Assembly: GCA_949927415.1 (NCBI GenBank)
Contig: CATLFB010000004.1
Coordinates: 62,001 to 126,000, forward strand
DNA length: 64,000 nucleotides
Source: an uncultured Candidatus Melainabacteria bacterium
GTDB lineage: Bacteria; Cyanobacteriota; Vampirovibrionia; Gastranaerophilales; Gastranaerophilaceae
Reading direction: 5' to 3'
How positions within the stretch are numbered: the stretch's first letter is position 1; each line of letters begins with the position of its first letter. Shown here piece by piece: positions 59,074 through 64,000 of the stretch. The position numbers and the translations under genes are program-made. The notes under the pieces were generated by a model that was given only the letters and a program-made list of their open reading frames with translations, searched no databases and was not told the origin of the DNA.

Positions 59074-59424
59074 ATGAGAGTAAAACGTGGTAATGTTAGT
59101 CGCAAAAGACATAAGAAAATATTAAAACTTGCTAAAGGCTTTATCGGAGCAAGAAGCAGAATTTTTAAAGTAGCAAACATCGCTGTTATGAAAGCTTTGA
59201 AATACGCTTACAGAGACAGACGCACTACAAAACGCAATATGCGTCGTTTGTGGATTGTAAGAATCAACGCAGCTGTTAGAGACCGCGGTATGAGCTATTC
59301 AAGATTCGTAAACGCTTGCAAAAAAGCAAACATTATTGTTAACAGAAAAATGCTTGCTGATATGGCAGTTAAAGACCCTGAAGCTTTTCAGGTAGTTTTC
59401 GAAGCTGCTCAGGCTGCAAAATAA
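59074..59424 (+). CDS. rplT: 50S ribosomal protein L20
   Basis: 116 aa, standard length; early assembly protein and known autoregulator of the rpmI-rplT operon in model bacteria. [51 protein letters not shown] and [16 protein letters not shown] fit the family exactly. AGGAG precedes the ATG. A terminator ends the operon. Confidence 0.97.
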   Translation: MRVKRGNVSRKRHKKILKLAKGFIGARSRIFKVANIAVMKALKYAYRDRRTTKRNMRRLWIVRINAAVRDRGMSYSRFVNACKKANIIVNRKMLADMAVKDPEAFQVVFEAAQAAK

Positions 59425-59448
59425 GTTTCATAAAGTCGAATTCTTTAA

Positions 59449-59478
59449 CAAACCCGCCTTAATTTAGGGCGGGTTTTG
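59449..59478 (+). terminator. Terminator downstream of rplT
   Basis: CAAACCCGCC pairs with GGCGGGTTTTG around a 9-nt loop; short T run. Confidence 0.82.
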
Positions 59479-59622
59479 TGATTGCGGAATAAGAAATTTT
59501 TTCATTATAAAACTGCCGTTTTGAAAATTTTTCAACGTCAAATGCTGAGTAATAGCGCTGGCTTGTATTCTGCAATAAAATGGTGTGCCGGATTTTCTTG
59601 CCGCTAATTCAGAATACAACCA

Positions 59623-59659
59623 TAGGCTGGATTCTTTCGCCTTTCAGGCTCAGAATGAC
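59623..59659. repeat. REP-like palindromic fragment (ATTCT...AGAATGAC type)
   Basis: ATTCT-TTC-GCCT-TTC-AGGC-TC-AGAAT forms a nested hairpin ending in AGAATGAC. This resembles the widespread GTCATTCTGAG...AGAATC intergenic palindromes of many bacteria. One copy is seen in this window, in the 269-bp gap after rplT. Confidence 0.5.
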
Positions 59660-59693
59660 TAATAAAAAATACTGCATTTTAAGAGTTTTTTCT

Positions 59694-60626
59694 TTACAGA
59701 ACGGCTTTTTTATCAAGTTTGAGATAATCAATCAGGCTCAAAACCGAAATAAACTGCTGGCAAAGTGTTGCGAATTGCTTTGTATCAGTAACCGGCTTTC
59801 TCAAACTTCCGAGCGAAAACAGGTCTTTCGATGTCTTCATTGCAATATAAAGTTTTTCTTCTTTAAATGCGCATCTGATAGATTTGCATTTGAATGCCAT
59901 TTTAATATTCGTAAGTTTTTCCATTAATGTCGGAGTCAAAATGTAGCGCGCCTCAACTTCATCGTCCGTGAAAACATCGTATTTTTTCTCGAAATTCACA
60001 TCTTCCAACTCCGTATGACGCAAACCGGGCAGGGGAGATTTGTGCATCAACTTATCTTCCATCAAAAGCGTATGCCCTTTAAAATTTTTATTCATATCAA
60101 GCTTTATACATAATCCTTTAAAAACAGTTGTTCTGTTTTTTCCGGAACCCCGCTCGTATTCAGCTTCAACAATATCAATTGAAACATCTTTGTATGTCCC
60201 TAAAAAGACATCGTCAGGGTCAAAACCCGTAAAACTCGGAAATAAACCAACATCCACAAAACGCTGAGCCGCGATTTGGGAATAGCTTGAAGTCCAGCTA
60301 AAATTTCCAAAACATGAACAGACAGTGTCCATGATTCTATTTTTAATTTTGGATTCGAAATTTTTCTTGAACAGATAATACATCCCAAACCCAAAACCAA
60401 TAAGATATACCCCGGGATCGGCAGAGTGTTTTCCATCAATTTTGAATTTAATCATCAGGTAAAAATAACCTATTCCAAGAAGAATCAGCAGAACGCTCCA
60501 AAAAATTGCCCAAAACAAACTTGATTTTCTTTCACTCTCCATTCCTGAAATAGCAGGCACTAAAACCTTATGATATTTTTCGTAAAAATTCATTTTAAAA
60601 GTATTCAAATCGTTTATTTCAGACAT
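59694..60626 (-). CDS. DUF3137 membrane protein
   Basis: 310 aa. Two membrane helices (SLFWAIFWSVLLILLGIGYFYL, about 36-57, and a second ending GFGFGMYYLF near 85) followed by a soluble domain. GLFPSFTGFDPDDVFLGTYKDVSIDIVEAEYER and VFKGLCIKLDMNKNFKGHTLLMED fit DUF3137 (galanin-like). Function unknown in the family; it faces the cytoplasm or periplasm. It stands alone and has only a weak ribosome site. Confidence 0.82.
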   Translation of the reverse strand: MSEINDLNTFKMNFYEKYHKVLVPAISGMESERKSSLFWAIFWSVLLILLGIGYFYLMIKFKIDGKHSADPGVYLIGFGFGMYYLFKKNFESKIKNRIMDTVCSCFGNFSWTSSYSQIAAQRFVDVGLFPSFTGFDPDDVFLGTYKDVSIDIVEAEYERGSGKNRTTVFKGLCIKLDMNKNFKGHTLLMEDKLMHKSPLPGLRHTELEDVNFEKKYDVFTDDEVEARYILTPTLMEKLTNIKMAFKCKSIRCAFKEEKLYIAMKTSKDLFSLGSLRKPVTDTKQFATLCQQFISVLSLIDYLKLDKKAVL

Positions 60627-60793
60627 ATATTCTCAAGCCTTTACTCTGATTTAATAATAGTCATACAGCAGAATCGGCGTAACATCTGTTTAATGTATCT
60701 TTGTTACAAAAAGTTACAATTGAATCAACAAAAGCAATTTGGACGAACAAAAATACTTTATATATACACAGGGTTAAAATTTGGAGTAATACT

Positions 60794-60967
60794 ATGATGA
60801 AAAAAGGGGAACAAGTAACCGGAAGCTTGGCATGTCTGAATCTTGGCGACTGCTCATTGTGCGAATTTCCGGTAGAAATTCAAGAAACAATTCAAGAACA
60901 AAAAACACACAAACAAAGTACAATCAAAAAATTATTAAACAAAGTCAGCGAAATACTTGTAGCTTAA
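60794..60967 (+). CDS. Small hypothetical protein, 57 aa
   Basis: Start at 60794 or 60797 (two adjacent ATG), with TTGGAG eight bases upstream; an earlier ATG at 60701 lacks a site. Reads MMKKGEQVTGSLACLNLGD, then CSLCEF (a cysteine pair) and a helical Gln/Lys-rich tail. No family. It ends 41 bp before the 61009 gene and may be cotranscribed with it. Confidence 0.55.
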   Translation: MMKKGEQVTGSLACLNLGDCSLCEFPVEIQETIQEQKTHKQSTIKKLLNKVSEILVA

Positions 60968-61008
60968 GAGTTGCTTAAAAGCTGAAAAAACGCGAACGGA
61001 GAACAATT

Positions 61009-61434
61009 ATGCCGTCATTATCAGATGATTTTCAAATGCCAATAATGTATCAGGATTTGCGCAATCCTTCCATGGGAATGATGCCGCAATTCGGGATGTA
61101 CACAAATCTTCTGGGCGGAGTTAGAATGCAATCAGACTTAGCGCAGGATAAATTTGTTCTTCAAAACAGAAAAAAGAAAGACTTTAATGCATTGAAAGCC
61201 GCAGGACTTGTCATAATCGGGCTTGCGACAGGACTTGCACTCAGAAATAAAGGTGTTTTCAAATGGGTTTCCAACAATTGGGGCAAAGCCACAACATGGG
61301 TTAAGAAAACATGGAGCGGCTTCACTTCTAAATTCAAAAAGAAACCGGCAGCACCGTCTGCGGCTGCGCCAACTACGGCAGCTGCACCCGCTCCGGCTCC
61401 TTCAGGCGCGGCGCCAACAGCCGGAACTCCTTAA
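61009..61434 (+). CDS. Hypothetical membrane-associated protein with Pro/Ala-rich tail
   Basis: 141 aa. N-terminal Met/Pro/Gly-rich region (FQMPIMYQDLRNPSMGMMPQ), a hydrophobic helix AAGLVIIGLATGLAL near residues 63-78, a Trp/Lys-rich amphipathic segment (WVSNNWGKATTWVKKTW) and a low-complexity Ala/Pro/Thr tail. No classic signal peptide. Function unknown. CGGAGAA lies ahead of the ATG, and a terminator follows. Confidence 0.72.
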   Translation: MPSLSDDFQMPIMYQDLRNPSMGMMPQFGMYTNLLGGVRMQSDLAQDKFVLQNRKKKDFNALKAAGLVIIGLATGLALRNKGVFKWVSNNWGKATTWVKKTWSGFTSKFKKKPAAPSAAAPTTAAAPAPAPSGAAPTAGTP

Positions 61435-61507
61435 GCATAAAGGGTTATTTAGCATAGTCTGAAAAATCCCTAAAAGCATTATAAAAAATTTATACGCAAC
61501 CCGAAAG

Positions 61508-61537
61508 AAAATGCGGAGATTAAATCTCCGCATTTTT
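61508..61537 (+). terminator. Terminator downstream of the 61009 gene
   Basis: AAAATGCGGAGA pairs with TCTCCGCATTTT with a 5-nt loop and T tail. Confidence 0.82.
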
Positions 61538-61584
61538 GTGTTATTATAATCTAAACCGCACAGTACATTATAAAGGGGGTTAAT

Positions 61585-62085
61585 ATGGCAAAAGATTGCA
61601 GTTTTGACGTAGTATCGGAATTTGACAAACAGGAACTTGTGAATGCGATTGATCAGGTTCAGCGCGAGATTTCTTCAAGATTTGATTTAAAAGACTCGAA
61701 TTCTGAAGTTAAACTTGAGGCAGACAAATCCATCACGATTACAACAAACGATGAGATGAAGTTGAGAAACATTTATGACATTTTGCAGTCAAAACTTGTA
61801 AAAAGAAACTTAAGCATCAGAATTCTTGACCCGCAAGGCATTGAAAACGCACTTGGCGGAAACGTAAGACAGGTTTACAACTTGAAAAAAGGTTTGACAC
61901 AGGAGTTGGCGAAAAAGATTTCTGCTGACATAAAGGATATGAAGAAAAAAGTTCAAGCCTCGATTCAGGGTGATTCCGTAAGGGTTTCAGGCAAAGACAA
62001 GGATGATTTGCAGGAAGTTATTAAAATGCTTCGCGGAAACGAAGAAAAATACGATTATCCGCTGCAGTTCACGAATTACAGATAA
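61585..62085 (+). CDS. yajQ: YajQ family nucleotide-binding protein (UPF0234)
   Basis: 166 aa, two tandem ferredoxin-like domains. MAKDCSFDVVSEFDKQELVNA, SSRFDLKDSNSEV, KRNLSIRILDPQ, KKGLTQELAKKIS and a C-terminal NEEKYDYPLQFTNYR are the family pattern. YajQ binds nucleotides or RNA; in Xanthomonas it is a cyclic-di-GMP effector. AAAGGGGGT precedes the ATG. Monocistronic. Confidence 0.93.
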   Translation: MAKDCSFDVVSEFDKQELVNAIDQVQREISSRFDLKDSNSEVKLEADKSITITTNDEMKLRNIYDILQSKLVKRNLSIRILDPQGIENALGGNVRQVYNLKKGLTQELAKKISADIKDMKKKVQASIQGDSVRVSGKDKDDLQEVIKMLRGNEEKYDYPLQFTNYR

Positions 62086-62113
62086 ATTTTAAAGTACAAA
62101 CAGTTCTTTAAAG

Positions 62114-62162
62114 ATACCAAAAAGACGCGCCCATTATTCAATTGCGACGCGTCTTTTGGTAT
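62114..62162. terminator. Hairpin between yajQ and the convergent pilin gene
   Basis: A long imperfect stem (ATACC-AAAA-GACGCG with CGCGTC-TTTT-GGTAT, one bulged A) around an 18-nt loop. No distinct T run, so the terminator role is probable rather than certain. Confidence 0.55.
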
Positions 62163-62175
62163 ATAAATAAAATGA

Positions 62176-63139
62176 TTACGGAGTCGGAAGATTCTTCCAG
62201 TAAGGCCGGCCTTCATCGCCCGGATAAGCATCCATCAGAGCAAATCTTGAACATGCTGAACCGTTATCGCTTATACTGCCGCCAAAATATTCTGAATTAC
62301 ACATTCCTCCGCCGCTGCTATCTCCTGCAAGCGTACAACATCCCGCAGAATCAGAACCATTGCCGGAAAATTTTGAATTTATACTCGAGGGCAAAAGTTG
62401 ATTATTTTTTGCAATCTGAAAATAAAACACATCATATCCGAATTTATTCGGACCTTTTAACCCGTTCGTATCAATAACAAAATCCAGTCCATTAGCCCAC
62501 CAGCAGCCGCTTGAAAATACTATCATCCCATTTTTCCCGACAAACGCGCCATTGTTATGTGAATCCGGATTAAATCTCTTTTTGCCATTGGTTGAAGTAT
62601 AAAAATATTCCTGCTTATAACCTAAAGTTTGCAAATTTATTGTATCTTTTTCATGCACTGCTGAGGTTTGAAACTGCCTAGAAAAATCTCTTATAAAACT
62701 GTAATCTTTGTCCCTGTTTGAATTAACTTCAGAGTTTGAATTCTTTGCACAATAAGTCTGCCACAATTCAGGATCGTCCTGCCCCATCATCAAAACTGCC
62801 TGATAGGCAAGCGAATATGCTTGTTTAAATTTTGCCTGATGTTCCTTATTTCTGGCGTTGTTGATGACAGTAGGAAGCGTCATGGCCGCAACAATTCCTA
62901 TTATGCCAAGTGTTATCAAAACTTCCGCCAATGTAAAGGCTCTCAAAGCGGGATTGTTAAACTTTTTCGAACACACAACAACTTCCGCTAACGTATCTGT
63001 TGTGCGGCAAGCATTAATATTTAAATCTGCAGATTCATCAGTTTTTGCTAATACAAAATTGTTTAAAAAGCCTTTAAGGAGCTGGTTAGCGGACGCCCCC
63101 CCCCCCCGAAAATTCAGTCATAGTCTTAATTCTAGCCAT
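62176..63139 (-). CDS. Type IV pilin-like protein; upstream start separated by an out-of-frame G12 tract
   Basis: The continuous frame from GTG 62976 codes 266 aa: short basic leader CSKKFNNPALRAFTLAEVLITLG, hydrophobic helix to about residue 40, then a globular domain with DTNGLKGPNKFGYDVFYFQI (shared with the 57719 pilin), several Cys pairs and a KNLPTP end. That GTG lacks a Shine-Dalgarno. The only good start is ATG 63139 with AAGGAG five bases upstream; its frame reads MARIKTMTEF and enters a run of 12 G (63107-63096), then stops at TAA. With 11 or 14 G it would continue without a stop through about 38 residues into the pilin. So the gene appears switched off by one base, as in phase variation, unless the tract length is a sequencing error. 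Confidence 0.75.
63096..63107. repeat. Homopolymer tract of 12 G (minus strand) inside the pilin 5' region
   Basis: Twelve C on the plus strand at 63096-63107, GC flanked, in an AT-rich genome. It lies 11 codons into the frame that begins at ATG 63139. Confidence 0.9.
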
Positions 63140-63263
63140 TCGAACTCCTTAAATTAATTTGATTGTATACATGAAAATTATAAATGATTTTTTGAAAAAT
63201 TGCAAGATTCTGAATTACAAAAACGACTTCAAAAATCTTACAAAATAAAACTCACACAGAAAA

Positions 63264-63620
63264 TTAATGAATTTCTGTAATTTTATTTTTATCATCAACC
63301 ATAACCACAGTTGGTTTATGTTTTTCGATTTCATCAGGTGTCAAGCTTGCATAAGATACAATGATAACTTTATCACCAGGCTGAACCTTGCGCGCTGCAG
63401 CGCCATTCAGGCAGATGCATCCTGAATTTGCCTGACCTTTTATAACGTAAGTTTGAAATCTTTCGCCGTTATTGACGTCTAAAATATCAACTTTTTGCCA
63501 TTCTCTTATATTTGCGGCTTTCATCAAAGCTTCATCTATCGTAATCGAGCCGACATAATTCAAATTTGCGTCTGTCACTGTGGCTCTGTGTATTTTTGAA
63601 AATAAAAATTCCTGTAACAT
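63264..63620 (-). CDS. panD: Aspartate 1-decarboxylase
   Basis: Pyruvoyl enzyme making beta-alanine for pantothenate. 118 aa. [21 protein letters not shown] carries the Gly-Ser self-cleavage site (YVGS, about residues 22-25), which generates the pyruvoyl group. [31 protein letters not shown] and IIVSYA complete the family pattern. AGAGG precedes the ATG by seven bases. It works with coaX in CoA synthesis; panB and panC are not visible. Confidence 0.95.
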   Translation of the reverse strand: MLQEFLFSKIHRATVTDANLNYVGSITIDEALMKAANIREWQKVDILDVNNGERFQTYVIKGQANSGCICLNGAAARKVQPGDKVIIVSYASLTPDEIEKHKPTVVMVDDKNKITEIH

Positions 63621-63732
63621 TTTCTAATCCTCTTTTCACATTTTAAGACAAACATATTGAAAAGAAAAGCCGAATTTTGTATTTGTAAAGCTCTTGACTG
63701 TAAAAAGGCAAAATTGCCTTCGCAAAGAAATA

Positions 63733-63755
63733 CAACCCATATTTGGGTTGCATTC
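63733..63755 (-). terminator. Weak terminator of the edge gene
   Basis: CAACCC-ATATTT-GGGTTG inverted repeat; on the minus strand a short T-rich tail follows. It lies just downstream of the 63775 stop. Confidence 0.45.
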
Positions 63756-63774
63756 TTCTGTTTATTTAATGTGC

Positions 63775-64000
63775 CTAATTTATATTCTGCTTATAAACTT
63801 TGTTTGTATATTTTTCGATTTCGGGTGTGTCAACTTCAAAAACATGGATTCTTGATGCGCCCAAATCAATTCTCAGTTCTCCGTCTGCCGCCTGCAAAAT
63901 ACTTTCTTTGCCGTATGATGGCAGGATGTTATTGATATCCTGATTTGCTTTCAATGTCGGAACTTTTACAACAGCCGCAACCTCGCGGTCAATGTTTTTG
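63775..64000 (-). CDS. C-terminal end of an unidentified CDS leaving the window
   Basis: Minus-strand frame open from the window edge to TAG at 63777-63775, 74 residues visible. It reads KNIDREVAAVVKVPTLKANQ at the start of the visible part and ends EKYTNKVYKQNIN. Contains ADGELRIDLGASRIHVFEVD, beta-rich. I cannot place the family; it could be the C-terminal beta domain of a glycoside hydrolase. No start codon is needed because it begins outside the window. Confidence 0.65.
   Translation of the reverse strand, partial: KNIDREVAAVVKVPTLKANQDINNILPSYGKESILQAADGELRIDLGASRIHVFEVDTPEIEKYTNKVYKQNIN

Overview
The window is a 64 kb, gene-dense, AT-rich stretch of ordinary bacterial chromosome. I recognise no prophage, transposase, tRNA, rRNA or CRISPR array. 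KdsA (LPS synthesis), an OmpA-like protein, a SPOR-domain protein, LspA and a murC-murB-ddl-ftsQ cluster indicate a cell with an outer membrane. Several hypothetical proteins carry a short Phe-(Lys/Thr/Ser)-Gly motif near the N-terminus, and there are two type IV pilin-like proteins with an FTLAEVLITLG core. In my judgement this combination points to a gut Cyanobacteriota lineage without photosynthesis (Vampirovibrionia / Gastranaerophilales, 'Melainabacteria'). That placement is an inference from protein style, not a database result.

Layout. 0-7.4 kb: Fe-S assembly pair (nifS-nifU), LD-carboxypeptidase, dnaX, ribD and a UPF0173 hydrolase. 7.5-13.3 kb: glutathione synthetase-like ATP-grasp protein, a kinase-like protein, tsaD and obg divergent across a small inverted-repeat element, and two LuxR-type regulators. 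13.5-18.7 kb: nadB-nadC, a pair of overlapping membrane hypotheticals and a DUF1796 protein. 18.8-24.6 kb: HEAT-repeat protein, queC, DUF366, SPOR protein, gatB and a SIS isomerase. 24.7-33.8 kb: pheS, kdsA plus a metallo-hydrolase, an M16-like protein without its zinc motif, OmpA-like protein, FliA-type sigma factor, CorC-like transporter and a phosphoesterase. 33.9-46.6 kb: rqcP, TPR protein, hisS, coaX, a Cys/His protein, rex, pdxJ, murT, an envelope cluster (YtxH, DUF948, YtxH) and rluD. 46.6-57.7 kb: lspA, leuS, murC-murB-ddl-ftsQ-nadE and a metallo-beta-lactamase-fold protein. 57.7-64 kb: a stop-interrupted pilin with a divergent XRE repressor and twin operators, rpmI-rplT, small hypotheticals, yajQ, a second pilin behind a poly-G tract, panD and the end of an unidentified gene.

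Functionally the genes are mostly housekeeping: cofactors (NAD, CoA, riboflavin, PLP, Fe-S, queuosine precursor), translation and tRNA modification, and the envelope. The items most worth a second look are: (1) a G12 tract that places a well-formed ATG out of frame with a pilin-like gene, an arrangement typical of phase variation; (2) a second pilin gene cut by one in-frame amber codon, next to a repressor with two matched palindromic operators; (3) a dnaX slippery heptamer with a downstream hairpin and an immediate -1 frame stop; (4) several start codons placed 6-7 nt after a TATAAT box, implying leaderless mRNAs; (5) an H-type pseudoknot in the rpmI leader; (6) an NAD synthetase whose glutaminase domain has lost its catalytic residues; and (7) unrelated proteins sharing an N-terminal FxG-type motif, two of which look like effectors.
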